NCBI RefSeq assembly: GCF_027912495.1
Contig: NZ_CP115463.1
Span: 3,360,501-3,424,500, forward strand
Origin: Caulobacter sp. NIBR1757
GTDB lineage: Bacteria; Pseudomonadota; Alphaproteobacteria; Caulobacterales; Caulobacteraceae
DNA length: 64,000 bases
Reading direction: 5' to 3'
The notes below the pieces were generated by a model that was not told the DNA's origin, searched no databases, and worked only from the letters and a program-made list of their open reading frames with translations. Shown one piece after another: positions 16,401-25,280 of this stretch (the stretch's first letter is position 1; every line of letters starts with the position of its first letter). A program made the translations under genes and the position numbers.

Positions 16401-19400
16401 ATCCCGCCAGGCAGCGAGATTTTCCGCGAGGTCCGTGGTGGGCGCATCACGCAGGAACTTTGGTGTCACGATGGCTTCCGGTGTCGCCTTCATATCCGTC
16501 AGCAAGGTTTCACTGGCTGCGATCCATTGATCGCGCGACGCCACGGCAGCTTCGGCCCGGGCCTTCAGCCCGCTCCTGTCCGCGACTCGCGCGGCAAGTT
16601 GGCGAATGTCGCCATTCGCGACCAGCCAATCGGCGGCGGAAGTCAGTTCGACCCAATCCGATTTCAGGCCAAGCCAGTTTCCTGCGAAGGCGAGACTTGC
16701 GATGTCCTCACCCAAGACGACTTCGGCACCGGCAGCCTGGCCAGTCGCCAGATCGTCCAGAGCTTCGCGTCGTCGACTGAACGACGCGTCCGGCTCAAGG
16801 CTCAGTTCATTCGTAGCCTGGTAGGCATGGGCCACCGCCCCACAGGTTTTGATAGCGTTGGCAAGATCCGCCTCGTCAGGACCTGCCGCTGCGCCAAAAA
16901 TAGCCGACCGGCCGGCTCCAGTCTCATCCCACAGTGGGGACAGGGCAGTTCGCAAGCCGTCCACCTCGGCGGTCAGCGCTTTCGAAAGGTCATCCAGTCT
17001 GCGTCTATCGGGGCGTGAGCCCATGATCATCCGGGGTTCGGCGCCCAATCCCCGCAAACTCCGCATCCATTCCACCAAGGCCTGCAGCGGCGCGGAGGCG
17101 GACCGCTCGCCTCGCCAGTCGCCTGCAAACGCCGTCCGCCCGAAGTCCGCCTCGTCGCTGATCAGCTTCAGCGCCGTTTGCCCCTTGAAGAGCGCATCCA
17201 GTAACGCCAGGCGGCTCTGCAGCGGAGCTTTTGGGTTCGACTGGAAAGAGCGAACCAGTCGGTCGGCGGCGCGCCACTCGCCACTGAAAAAGCGGAAGAA
17301 GGAACTACCGTGCGCCGCCAGGACGCCTCGTTCCCCGACCAAGTTCGCCGACCAGGCGCCGTCGCTTAGTCCGCCGCTGAGCTCACCGCGCGCGTCTTCC
17401 AAGGCTTTTACCGCACCGGCCAGATCGGCTGCACGCTCTACGCCGCTGTCCCACAGGTCTTGCGCGAAGGCGACCGGGTCCGCCTCGGGCGCGTGGGCGA
17501 CCCTTTCGCCAACCCTGGCCAAGACCTCCAAGTCCCGGATTGTCTCCGGCGCTTCCTGCCGACCGACCGCCTCGGCGAGACGTCGCCCTTGCTCCAAGGC
17601 TGTCTGCGCCCGCGCCGCAACGGCGGCGGCATGGCCGAAGGCCGTGACCGGAGTCCAAGTATCAAGGGGGGCCAAGGTTGATCGGATTTGGTCGAGCGGG
17701 ACCTCCCAAGCCATCTCCCTGAAGACCGGTGCAAGCTTCTCCTTCAGCGACGCGTATCGGGCTCCCGATGACAGGATGCTCCGGATCTCCTCCGGCCTGC
17801 TCCAGGCGTCTGCCGAGAAGGCGGTAGATTGCAGAGCCGGGGCTGTCGCCAGGCGACCCGCCAGCGCGGCAAACTTTGACAGCGTGCTCAAAGCTTCCGG
17901 CGCATCGCTTTCAAGCGCGACAGATATGGCCAAGCTCTCGTCACGGAGCGCCACAAGGTGGTCATAGAGGGCCGAGAGGCGTGCCTCGATCCGCGCCACG
18001 TCTGTCGGGATGGCTCGGTCCAACTCGACCCCGCGCCAAAGGTGGCGACCGGGCGCGCCTAGGTCTACGACCCGTTCCGCCAGCTCGTCGATCAGGCGGG
18101 ACCTCTGCTCGAAATTCTCCTGCGTCCAGCCTTCAACCCCTTCGAGGTCCAAGTAACCCGGCCTGACGCTGGCCTGCTTCAATCGAACAAGGTGGCCGAT
18201 CACGTCATAGGGCGTGAGGGAGGCGGACCCGACTGGAGAATGAATGCGCTCGGCATGATCGTTCAGATGATCTCGCGCCTCGGTAAGGCGCGCGGTCAAC
18301 GCGTCGAGGTTCTCCACGCGAGGCGCACCGAGCTCCCAGGTGCGCCTGAGCTCTTCCAGAACGGCTCGCTTGTTTGCCTTGTTGCTGTGGAGCTCGAGAC
18401 AGGCGTCTCCAACACCCGTCGAATCCAAGCGACGCTTGACGACTTCAAGCGCGGCCATCTTCTCGGCCACGAACAGCACGGTCTTACCGTCGGCCACCGC
18501 CGATGCGATGATATTGGCGATTGTCTGAGACTTGCCGGTTCCGGGCGGTCCCTGGATCACCAGGTCGCGGCCGCGTCGAACCTCCTCGACGGCGAGGGTC
18601 TGAGAGCTGTCGCTGTCGACGATGTGAATCATGTCGGCGGGCGAGATGTTGGCGTCTATCGACTCATCTTCGGACACCATTGGCTCTCCCTCAGGAAAGC
18701 CATCGGACACCAGAGGCCGGATCAACGGATGATCGACAAGCTTTGAGCCAGGAGGCCAAGTCTGTGCGTCCAGGTCGCGGTACATCAGGAATTTAGCGAA
18801 CGAAAAAAAGCCAAGGACGATGTCGTCTTCGTTTACCGACCAGCCGGTCTTGACGGAAACAGCTTCAGCCACCGACGCGGCGTAGGCTGAGGGATCAAAA
18901 TCATCACCGGCCTCAAAAGTCGGCAACTTGAGTCCGTGAACGCGGTCAAGATAGGCCTCGAGGGACAGGTTAGCGGCGAAGTCTTCCGGTCTCGCCCGAA
19001 GCTTGAACTTTTCCGCCGCGTTACCGCGTTCAAGCTCTACAGGGATGAGGATCAACGGCGCGTAGCGGACCGCCGTCGCATTGTTCGGGTCGATCCATTT
19101 CAATGTTCCGATGGCCAGGAACAGGATGTTGACGCCCTGCTCTTCCTCAAGCGTGCGGGCATCGTAGTAGAGATCGAGCAATTTTTTTTGCAGACCGGCC
19201 GGCGTCAGACGTGTCTGGAGGCGGGTGTCGGCATGTCTGTTGGCGATGCCGCGGGCATCCACGCCGTCATCTTCTGGCTGAGCGAGTTCAAGGATTTCGC
19301 CATCCTCGTCATCGGCATCGGGTTTTGCGCCCTTGCCTGGCAGGAAGGTGAACGCCTTGTTCTCCTTCACGAGCAGCCGAAAGACCTCTGCTCCCCGCTC

Positions 19401-19577
19401 ATCGACGATCTCCAGAGTCTTCGCACTCTTCGCGGATCGCGGAATATTTAGCAGCCTGTTTCGCGCCGACAGGTCCAGAAGCTCGGTCCTGGCCTTCTCA
19501 AGTTTGGCGTCGAGCGGCAGATCGCTCTCGAAAATAGATACCGGTTCGGTCGCCGGTTGCGCGGTCGCATCAGTCAT
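13479..19577 (-). CDS. Giant DUF4011 / SF1 helicase / Vsr-like nuclease / DUF3320 / AlbA_2 protein (defence-type)
   Basis: A 2032-residue multidomain protein. Order by eye: DUF4011 at the N-terminus ('KARTELLDLSARNRLLN'); SF1 helicase Walker A 'GPPGTGKSQT' near residue 345; a long insertion; Walker B 'DLLVMDEASQ' near 1225; motifs 'RWHYRSRHESL' (~1305), 'NVQGDERDVILIS' (~1430) and 'LNVLISRAKRR' (~1470); a Vsr/DUF559-type PD-(D/E)xK nuclease ('FVDIAIA...AVECDGPSY', ~1550-1600); a DUF3320-like winged segment (~1690-1770); and a Schlafen-type AlbA_2 domain ('LEFKETLRWD...HRGGTLLIGVSDDG', ~1870-2032). Similar helicase-Vsr proteins are reported in anti-phage surveys. ATG 19577 is preferred over 19604 (G-rich SD). 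G+C is lower than the flanks; it directly follows uvrC. Confidence 0.88.
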   Translation of the reverse strand: MTDATAQPATEPVSIFESDLPLDAKLEKARTELLDLSARNRLLNIPRSAKSAKTLEIVDERGAEVFRLLVKENKAFTFLPGKGAKPDADDEDGEILELAQPEDDGVDARGIANRHADTRLQTRLTPAGLQKKLLDLYYDARTLEEEQGVNILFLAIGTLKWIDPNNATAVRYAPLILIPVELERGNAAEKFKLRARPEDFAANLSLEAYLDRVHGLKLPTFEAGDDFDPSAYAASVAEAVSVKTGWSVNEDDIVLGFFSFAKFLMYRDLDAQTWPPGSKLVDHPLIRPLVSDGFPEGEPMVSEDESIDANISPADMIHIVDSDSSQTLAVEEVRRGRDLVIQGPPGTGKSQTIANIIASAVADGKTVLFVAEKMAALEVVKRRLDSTGVGDACLELHSNKANKRAVLEELRRTWELGAPRVENLDALTARLTEARDHLNDHAERIHSPVGSASLTPYDVIGHLVRLKQASVRPGYLDLEGVEGWTQENFEQRSRLIDELAERVVDLGAPGRHLWRGVELDRAIPTDVARIEARLSALYDHLVALRDESLAISVALESDAPEALSTLSKFAALAGRLATAPALQSTAFSADAWSRPEEIRSILSSGARYASLKEKLAPVFREMAWEVPLDQIRSTLAPLDTWTPVTAFGHAAAVAARAQTALEQGRRLAEAVGRQEAPETIRDLEVLARVGERVAHAPEADPVAFAQDLWDSGVERAADLAGAVKALEDARGELSGGLSDGAWSANLVGERGVLAAHGSSFFRFFSGEWRAADRLVRSFQSNPKAPLQSRLALLDALFKGQTALKLISDEADFGRTAFAGDWRGERSASAPLQALVEWMRSLRGLGAEPRMIMGSRPDRRRLDDLSKALTAEVDGLRTALSPLWDETGAGRSAIFGAAAGPDEADLANAIKTCGAVAHAYQATNELSLEPDASFSRRREALDDLATGQAAGAEVVLGEDIASLAFAGNWLGLKSDWVELTSAADWLVANGDIRQLAARVADRSGLKARAEAAVASRDQWIAASETLLTDMKATPEAIVTPKFLRDAPTTDLAENLAAWRDGGEALTSWVGYRARAREAISLGLGDLVARLHDGTLPPAAARGDFEQAFFEAVLEQQIDADPELATFDGEIHGRRVREFVDLDRQRIRAAAGQVARMHHQRMPPVGGGAVGPLGVLKSEMARRRGHMPIRQLMQKAAQPVQALKPVFMMSPLSVAQFLPPGALKFDLLVMDEASQIQPVDALGAIARCGQVVVVGDPQQLPPTSFFSKMTGQADGDDDDGAAKVADIESILGLFTARGLPTRMLRWHYRSRHESLIAISNRQFYENKLVIIPSPYTAQSGLGLRFHHVKNGVFETGTTRTNPVEAKVVAGAIIHHAKTTPELSLGVVAFSVAQRKAILEQLELMRRQLSAADEAFFQAHPTEPFFVKNLENVQGDERDVILISIGYGPTALGARPPMRFGPVGQEGGERRLNVLISRAKRRCEVFSSMTDEDIDPDFASSRKGVFALKLFMHFARTGRMSLAESVGRDRQSVFEDEVAQAVHARGFQVHRNVGVSGLFVDIAIASADHPDRYLLAVECDGPSYRGARSARDRDRLRRSVLEGQGWFVHRIWSGDWFKRPQEQLDRVIAAVEAAKVELAREGVAAAARLPAYEIISVEREDVTEMGLVGVSEADAGLSVAYVEVPVVRPSHVYVEIHEAPTGILSQLAEAVVEGEGPVHFDEVVVRIRTAWGAGRAGGRIREAIRRAVEVSRRQGRIIADGEFLSIPGAQIKVRDRSVAASATLRRPDMLPPTEIECGLIQIVSRNFGATEEQAFQAVARALGFKATSAQLREVLADVLNRALERDVLIRRDTLIDVGPNAPEQRREPEKASLETLIAEGEGERLEFKETLRWDLRQGTINRKLEDAAMKAIAAFTNHRGGTLLIGVSDDGVVRGLEPDLDSFGGIRDRFELHLTNLIKDRFSEGFRAGCVSVSYPILGDQLICRVDVKRSRTPTYLALSETNGPPVERLIVRAGASSPEIPLSQVADYVRDHFS

Positions 19578-19664
19578 CGCGTCCCCCCCATGCAACCATT
19601 GCATGAGGAGACGACGGTTCGTCCATTAAAGATTTACGGAGAAGGCCTTGCGGACGGCTCCCCC

Positions 19665-21572
19665 TCACTTCCTGAAAAAATCAAACACCCTTCGCGCCAG
19701 CGGCTCGTTCACCCCCGCCACCTTCATCAGGTCCTCCACGCTCGCCCGGCTCACCCCCCGCGCGGACCCGAACGCATGCAGCAGGGCCTTCTTCCGCCCC
19801 GGGCCGACGCCCTCGATCTCGTCCAGCGGGTTCTTGACCATCTCCTTACTGCGCTTGGCCCTGTGGGTGCCGATGGCGAACCTGTGGGCCTCGTCCCTCA
19901 GGCGCTGGAGGTAGTAGAGGATCGGGCTGCGGGGTTCGAGCATGAAGGGGGCGGCGGCGCCGGGGAGGAAGAAGCGTTCCAGGCCGGCGTCGCGGTCGGG
20001 GCCCTTGGCGACGCCGACCACGGGGATGTCGTCGACGCCGAGGTCGGCCATGATTTCCAGGGCGACGCTGAGCTGGCCGGCGCCGCCGTCGAGGAGGACG
20101 AGGTCGGGGCGGGGGGCGGAGACGTCGCCGCCGGCTTCCTCCTCCTTGACCAGGCGAGAGAAGCGGCGGCGCAGGACCTCCTTCATCATGCCGAAGTCGT
20201 CGCCGGGGGTGAGGTCCGTGCCCTTGATGTTGAACTTGCGGTACTGGTTCTTCTGGAAGCCCTCCGGGCCGGCGACGATCATGCCGCCCACCGCGTTGGT
20301 GCCCATGATGTGGCTGTTGTCGTAGACCTCGATGCGCTCGGGCGGGCCGTCGAGCTTGAAGGCCTCGGCGACGCCGGCCAGCAGCTTGGCCTGGGCGCTG
20401 CCCTCGGCCATGCGGCGGCCAAGCGCCTCGCGGGCGTTGGTCAGGGCCTCGTCGACCAGGCCGCGCTTTTCGCCGCGCTGGGGTTTGGCGATCTCGACCT
20501 TGCGGCCGCCCTTCATGCTGAAGGCCTCTTCCAGCAGTTCGATCTCGAAGGGGGCGTGGGAGACGAGGATCAGCTTGGGGATGGGCTTGTCGTCGTAGAA
20601 CTGGCCGATGAAGGCGCCCATGACCTCGGCGTCGGTGTCGGATTTGTCGATGCGGGGGAAGTAGGCGCGGTTGCCCCAGTTCTGGCCGGCGCGGAAGAAG
20701 AAGACCTGGACGCAGGCCTGGCCGCCCTCGGCGTGGAGGGCGAAGACGTCGGCCTCCTCCAGGGTCTCGGGGTTGACGGTGGTTTCCTGGGCGACGGAGG
20801 CCAGGGCGCGGATGCGGTCGCGCAGGCGGGCGGCGAGCTCGAACTCCATGTCGTCGGAGGCGGCCTGCATCTGTTCGCTCATGCGGGCCATGACGGCGCG
20901 GGACTTGCCGCGCAGAAAGGCCTCGGCCTCGTCGACGAGCAGGGCGTAGTCGTCGGCCGCGATCAGGCCGGTGCAGGGGGCGGCGCAGCGGCGGATCTGG
21001 TGCAGCATGCAGGGGCGGGTGCGGGAATCGTAGACGCTGTCGCTGCAGGAGCGGATCAGGAAGGCCTTCTGCAGGGTGTTGAGCGTGCGGTTGACGGCGC
21101 CGGCGCTGGCGAAGGGGCCGAAGTAGTCGCCCTTGATCGTGTGGGCGCCGCGGTGCTTGCGCAGCTGCGGGGCGGCGTGGTCGCGGCGGATGACGATCTC
21201 GGGGAAGGACTTGTCGTCGCGTAAGAGGACGTTGAAGCGGGGCTTCAGCTGCTTGATCAGGTTGATCTCGAGCAGCAGGGCGTCGGTCTCGGTGCGGGTG
21301 GAGGCGAACTCCATCGAGCGGGTGAGATCGACCATGGTGGCGATGCGGTTGGTGTGGAAGCGGCCCTGCGCGTACTGGATGACGCGCTTTTTCAGGGAGC
21401 GGGCCTTGCCGACGTAGAGGCATTCGCCGTCCTCGCCGTACATGCGGTAGACGCCCGGGGCGTCCGGCAGGCGGGCGGCGTGGAACTTGATCAGTTCGGC
21501 GGCGCGGAGGGCTGCGGCCTCCGTGACGGGCAGGTGGTTGTCGGGGGTGGGGGTGTCGGTCGGGTCGCTCAC
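19665..21572 (-). CDS. uvrC: Excinuclease ABC subunit C
   Basis: A 635-residue nucleotide-excision-repair nuclease that makes the dual incision after UvrAB damage recognition. The GIY-YIG domain begins at ~residue 37 ('[20 protein letters not shown]'). A Cys-rich segment near residue 175 ('[19 protein letters not shown]') and a UVR interaction motif near 220-255 follow. The RNase-H-like nuclease ('[18 protein letters not shown]', '[12 protein letters not shown]') and a terminal helix-hairpin-helix pair ('[18 protein letters not shown]') complete it. Full length for the family. The lower-GC defence-type operon starts 88 bp beyond its 3' end on the same strand. Confidence 0.97.
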   Translation of the reverse strand: MSDPTDTPTPDNHLPVTEAAALRAAELIKFHAARLPDAPGVYRMYGEDGECLYVGKARSLKKRVIQYAQGRFHTNRIATMVDLTRSMEFASTRTETDALLLEINLIKQLKPRFNVLLRDDKSFPEIVIRRDHAAPQLRKHRGAHTIKGDYFGPFASAGAVNRTLNTLQKAFLIRSCSDSVYDSRTRPCMLHQIRRCAAPCTGLIAADDYALLVDEAEAFLRGKSRAVMARMSEQMQAASDDMEFELAARLRDRIRALASVAQETTVNPETLEEADVFALHAEGGQACVQVFFFRAGQNWGNRAYFPRIDKSDTDAEVMGAFIGQFYDDKPIPKLILVSHAPFEIELLEEAFSMKGGRKVEIAKPQRGEKRGLVDEALTNAREALGRRMAEGSAQAKLLAGVAEAFKLDGPPERIEVYDNSHIMGTNAVGGMIVAGPEGFQKNQYRKFNIKGTDLTPGDDFGMMKEVLRRRFSRLVKEEEAGGDVSAPRPDLVLLDGGAGQLSVALEIMADLGVDDIPVVGVAKGPDRDAGLERFFLPGAAAPFMLEPRSPILYYLQRLRDEAHRFAIGTHRAKRSKEMVKNPLDEIEGVGPGRKKALLHAFGSARGVSRASVEDLMKVAGVNEPLARRVFDFFRK

Positions 21573-21661
21573 GGGGAGCTATATAGGACGAGTCCGCGCG
21601 GTTGGCGCGGGGGGCTGGTGACGGGGGGTGGCAGCAACCACTGTCTCTCTCCGTTCCGACT

Positions 21662-21769
21662 ATCCCGACGAAAGTCGGGACCCAGCTGGCAAACCAGAAG
21701 ACAGGCTGGCGCTGATCAGAGCTGACCCGGAACCGTGAGCGGACACTGGGTCCCGACTTTCGTCGGGAT
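21662..21769. repeat. Inverted repeat with self-complementary arms (REP-like)
   Basis: A 24-bp arm at 21662-21685 beginning ATCCCGACGAAAGTCGGGA is repeated as its exact reverse complement at 21746-21769. Each arm is itself a hairpin (TCCCGAC-GAAA-GTCGGGA). It lies between the uvrC start and the end of the next minus-strand gene. Similar 'cccgactttcgtcggga' sequences are common dispersed repeats in alphaproteobacteria. No poly-T follows, so a terminator role is uncertain. Confidence 0.75.
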
Positions 21770-21789
21770 GATCGGAGTTTGGGAGGGGC

Positions 21790-22263
21790 CTAAACCCCGT
21801 CCAGCTCCACGCCGCCGCGGCGCAGCTGGCCGACCATGCGCAGGGTGTCCTGGTACTGTTGCTCGGCCAGGCGTTTCATCGCCGGCTCGGCGAGCTTTTC
21901 TGAGCAGGTGAGGATGCCGCTGCGGCTGACGCGCTTGACGAAGCCCTTGTCGATCAGCCGGCCGACACAGCGGCGGGTGGTCTCGTAGGGCATGTGCAGG
22001 GAGCCGGCCAGGGCGTGGACGCTGATCGGCCGGCGCAGGTCTTCCGGCGCGATGGTGTCGATGCCGGCGTATCTGGCGGACAGGGCCGGGTCTTCCATCA
22101 GCGGCGCGATGTTGGCCTGCAGGATGGCGATGTAGACGACGGCCAGCGCGTAGTCGTGGTCGAGGTGGGCCGCCATGCTGATCATGGAGCGGAGGGTATA
22201 GTCGCCCCCGATCCGCGCCACCGCTCGGGCCTGGGTTCTACGTAGCTCGTCTCGCGACCGCAT
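21790..22263 (-). CDS. Winged helix-turn-helix transcriptional regulator-like protein
   Basis: A 157-residue protein with a central DNA-binding segment ('ISVHALAGSLHMPYETTRRC', 'VGRLIDKGFVKRVSRSGILT') that reads as a winged helix like those of MarR/GntR/Crp-type regulators. An N-terminal helical half ('YALAVVYIAILQANIAPLM') may dimerise. No ligand domain was recognised. It is a monocistron between the REP-like repeat and the 235-bp spacer upstream of ispG's end. The target is unknown. Confidence 0.7.
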   Translation of the reverse strand: MRSRDELRRTQARAVARIGGDYTLRSMISMAAHLDHDYALAVVYIAILQANIAPLMEDPALSARYAGIDTIAPEDLRRPISVHALAGSLHMPYETTRRCVGRLIDKGFVKRVSRSGILTCSEKLAEPAMKRLAEQQYQDTLRMVGQLRRGGVELDGV

Positions 22264-22498
22264 GGTCTATCCCCGGTTGCACGACAGGAAGGTCGGCCCG
22301 ACTTGGGTTGAAATGGACGAACGCAAAACTCTGCGTCCGAACTCTACGCCTGATTGCAACTGAATGTGCGGATTTCGAACGGCGGGGACTGCCCCCAGAC
22401 CCGCCGTCGTCAAACCGTTATGTAGTCTAGCCGACTCGGCGGAGCCCGAAACAAACGGGTTGCTCAGAATGGGTCAGGGTGGGCGGAACGGGGTGCGA

Positions 22499-23641
22499 CT
22501 ATTCCGCCGCCTGCAGTTCCGCCGCCGCTTTCGCCGCCTCGAGCTCGGCGGCCTTCTTCTCGACCAGCTCGACGATGTGGTCGACCATGGTCTCGTTGGA
22601 TTGTTTATGGTCGGGCTTGCCGGCCATGTAGACCATGCCCGACCCGGCGCCGCCGCCGGTGAAGCCCAGATCGGTCATCAGCGCCTCGCCCGGGCCGTTG
22701 ACCACGCAGCCGATGATGCTGAGCGACAGCGGGGTGGAGACGTGGGCCAGGCGTTCTTCGAGGGCCTCCACCGTCTTGATGACGTTGAAGCCCTGACGGG
22801 CGCAGCTGGGGCAGGCGATGATGTTGACGCCGCGGTGGCGCAGGCCCATCGACTTGAGAATATCGAAGCCGACCTTGATCTCCTCCACCGGGTCAGCGGC
22901 CAGGCTGACGCGGATGGTGTCGCCGATGCCGGCCCAGAGCAGGTTGCCGATGCCGATCGAGGACTTGACCGTGCCGGTGCGCAGGGCGCCGGCTTCGGTG
23001 ATGCCCAGGTGCAGCGGGCAGTCTATGGCTTCGCTGAGCTGCTGGTAGGCGGCGACGGTCATGAAGATGTCGGAGGCCTTCACCGAGATCTTGAAGTCGT
23101 GGAAGTCGTGGTCCTGCAGGATGCGGGCGTGGCTGAGCGCGCTCTCGACCATGGCGTCGGGGCAGGGCTCGCCGTATTTTTCCAGAAGCTCGCGCTCCAG
23201 CGAGCCGGCGTTGACGCCGATGCGCATGGAACAGCCGTGGTCGCGGGCGGCCTGGATGACCTCGCGGACGCGGTCGGGGCTGCCGATGTTGCCGGGGTTG
23301 ATGCGCAGGCAGGCGGCGCCGGCCTTGGCGGCCTCAATGCCGCGTTTGTAGTGGAAGTGGATGTCGGCGACGATCGGGACCTTCGACTCCCGCACGATGG
23401 TCGGCAAGGCGGCGGTGGATTCGACGTCGGGGCAGCTGACGCGGACGATGTCGGCCCCGGCCTCCTCCAGCTGGCGAACCTGGTCGATGGTGGCCGCCGC
23501 GTCGGCGGTGAGGGTGTTGGTCATCGACTGCACGGCGATCGGCGCGTCGCCGCCGACCGGCACCTTGCCGACCATGATCTGGCGGGACTTGCGGCGGTCG
23601 ATGTGACGCCAGGGGCGGAGGAGGGTGTGGTCTTGGGCCAT
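22499..23641 (-). CDS. ispG: (E)-4-hydroxy-3-methylbut-2-enyl-diphosphate synthase (flavodoxin-dependent)
   Basis: A 380-residue [4Fe-4S] enzyme of the MEP isoprenoid pathway that converts MEcPP to HMBPP. The TIM-barrel N-terminus ('[19 protein letters not shown]') and the three cluster cysteines C277, C280 ('ACPSC') and C312 ('[10 protein letters not shown]') are all present. The C-terminal Ala/Glu-rich helix extends slightly past the usual end. The 235 bp between its stop and the regulator gene downstream hold no recognisable gene, RNA or terminator. It is transcribed away from the divergent TauE-type gene at 23771. Confidence 0.97.
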   Translation of the reverse strand: MAQDHTLLRPWRHIDRRKSRQIMVGKVPVGGDAPIAVQSMTNTLTADAAATIDQVRQLEEAGADIVRVSCPDVESTAALPTIVRESKVPIVADIHFHYKRGIEAAKAGAACLRINPGNIGSPDRVREVIQAARDHGCSMRIGVNAGSLERELLEKYGEPCPDAMVESALSHARILQDHDFHDFKISVKASDIFMTVAAYQQLSEAIDCPLHLGITEAGALRTGTVKSSIGIGNLLWAGIGDTIRVSLAADPVEEIKVGFDILKSMGLRHRGVNIIACPSCARQGFNVIKTVEALEERLAHVSTPLSLSIIGCVVNGPGEALMTDLGFTGGGAGSGMVYMAGKPDHKQSNETMVDHIVELVEKKAAELEAAKAAAELQAAE

Positions 23642-23770
23642 TGCGGGTAACTTAAGCCCTCAAGGGGCGTTTCCAAAGTGGTGAAGAGCCTCTATCGGGG
23701 GCGATAGATTTATTCCTATTCATTAGGTCGGTTTTAAGACGGTACTGCGAAGGCCAGCCTCGGAGCGCCC

Positions 23771-24547
23771 ATGCAAGACTTCCTGCTGTTCTTTTTCGTC
23801 GGTTTCGGCGCCCAGATCGTCGATGGCGCCCTGGGCATGGCCTATGGCGTGGTCAGTTCGACGGTGCTGCTGGCCTTCGGCGTGCCGCCGGCCGCGGCCT
23901 CGGCCAGCGTTCATGCGGCCGAGGTATTCACCACCGCCACCTCCGCCGTCAGCCACGTCGCCCACAAGAACGTCAACTGGAAGATGTTCTTCCCCCTGAC
24001 CATCGCCGGGGTGGTCGGCGGCGTGCTGGGGGCCTATGTGCTGACCAGCATCGACGGCAACACCATCAAACCCTTCATTGTCGTCTACCTGGGGATCATG
24101 GGCCTGGTCATCCTGTGGCGAGCCTGGAAGGGCGCCAGCAAGACGCCGACCTCGCCCAAGCTGATCGCGCCGCTCGGCCTGGTCGGCGGCTTCTGCGACG
24201 CCACGGGCGGCGGCGGCTGGGGTCCGACGGTGACCAGCGCCCTGGTCGGCACCGGCACCGAGCCGCGCTATTCGATCGGCACCGTCAACACCGCCGAGTT
24301 CTTCGTCACCGTGGCCATCTCGGTGGCCTTTGTCACCGCCCTGCTCACCGGCCACTGGGACAAGACCGGCGGGCTGATGCAGCACGCCGCCGCCGTGGCC
24401 GGACTGGTCGTCGGCGGGGTGCTGGCCGCGCCCCTGGCCGGCTGGGTGGTCAAGATCGTGCCGGTGAAGATCTTCACCTGGATGGTGGGGTTCCTGGTGC
24501 TGTTCCTCTGCCTCTATCAGGGCCTGAGACTGTTCAAGATTATCTGA
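23771..24547 (+). CDS. TauE/SafE family sulfite/anion exporter
   Basis: A 258-residue integral membrane protein with about eight hydrophobic segments and the internal duplication typical of TauE/SafE. The first repeat begins 'FFFVGFGAQIVDGALGMAYG'; the second begins near residue 135 ('IAPLGLVGGFCDATGGGGWGP'). Members move sulfite, sulfoacetate or other small anions. The promoter region upstream is AT-rich ('TTTATTCCTATTCATTA'). The TorF-type porin gene follows 49 bp downstream on the same strand and may be co-transcribed. Confidence 0.92.
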   Translation: MQDFLLFFFVGFGAQIVDGALGMAYGVVSSTVLLAFGVPPAAASASVHAAEVFTTATSAVSHVAHKNVNWKMFFPLTIAGVVGGVLGAYVLTSIDGNTIKPFIVVYLGIMGLVILWRAWKGASKTPTSPKLIAPLGLVGGFCDATGGGGWGPTVTSALVGTGTEPRYSIGTVNTAEFFVTVAISVAFVTALLTGHWDKTGGLMQHAAAVAGLVVGGVLAAPLAGWVVKIVPVKIFTWMVGFLVLFLCLYQGLRLFKII

Positions 24548-24596
24548 CGTCTACGGACGGCTTGCCACCAGCGGGCCAGCGCCCTATCTGCGCCTT

Positions 24597-25280
24597 ATGC
24601 TCCGGACACTGACGACCTTCGCTGGCCTGTCCCTGGCCGCCCTGCCCGGCGCCGCCCTGGCCCAGGACGACAAGCCCTGGGCCGTCAAGGCGACGCTGGC
24701 CAGCGAGTATATCTCCAAGGGCGCGGGCAAGAGCGCCGGCGATCCGGTGCTGCAGCTCGATGCTTCCTACGACTTCAAGCCGGTCTACATCGGCGCCTGG
24801 GCCAGCGGCGCCGACACCTCGCAGGGCGGCGATTCCGAGGTGCATGCCTATATCGGCGCCAGGCTGGCGGCCGGAGAAGTGAAGTTCGACCTGCGGGCCA
24901 TGGCCAAGACCATGCCGGGCACGGCCGACGGGTTCCAGAGCGAGTGGCTTGAACTGCGGGCCGAGGCGTCCGTGCCGCTGGCGGGAACCGACCTGCGCCT
25001 GCGCGTCGAATACAGCCCCGACAACTACGCCGCCACAGAGGCCGCCTGGTGGATCGAGACCCAGGCCAGCCGCGAGCTGGCCGAAAACTGGAAGGTTTCC
25101 GCCGCCTACGGACTGCGCGAGCAGGACGGCGGCGCCGACTACCGCGCCTGGAACGCCGGGGTGACCTGGAAGGCCACGGACAGGCTGGCGCTGGACCTGC
25201 GCTGGTACGATACCGACAGCCATGAGCGGGGCGTCAACTACGACGGGCGGGTCTATCTCGCCGCGACGATCGCTTTCTAG
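24597..25280 (+). CDS. TorF family putative porin
   Basis: A 227-residue outer-membrane protein with a clear signal peptide ('LRTLTTFAGLSLAALPGAAL' then AQ). The body is alternating amphipathic strands with 'ATLASEYISKG' at the mature N-terminus, as in the TIGR02001/TorF group, and a terminal aromatic strand ending 'YLAATIAF'. Porin function is inferred from fold. Its stop overlaps the stop of the converging DUF900 gene by four bases. Proximity to the TauE-type exporter suggests the pair could move the same solute. Confidence 0.85.
   Translation: MLRTLTTFAGLSLAALPGAALAQDDKPWAVKATLASEYISKGAGKSAGDPVLQLDASYDFKPVYIGAWASGADTSQGGDSEVHAYIGARLAAGEVKFDLRAMAKTMPGTADGFQSEWLELRAEASVPLAGTDLRLRVEYSPDNYAATEAAWWIETQASRELAENWKVSAAYGLREQDGGADYRAWNAGVTWKATDRLALDLRWYDTDSHERGVNYDGRVYLAATIAF

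Noticed and set aside
13479-19577. Type I restriction HsdR or a plain DNA2-like helicase
   Set aside because: No methylase or specificity gene is linked, and the DUF4011/DUF3320/AlbA domains do not fit HsdR.
19557-21224. 555-residue plus-strand frame opposite uvrC
   Set aside because: Mirror of uvrC codon bias with repetitive Gly/Val/Asp composition; no homology pattern.
22264-22498. Possible small RNA in the 235-bp gap near ispG
   Set aside because: No stable conserved fold, tRNA, SRP or 6S-like pattern could be made by eye.
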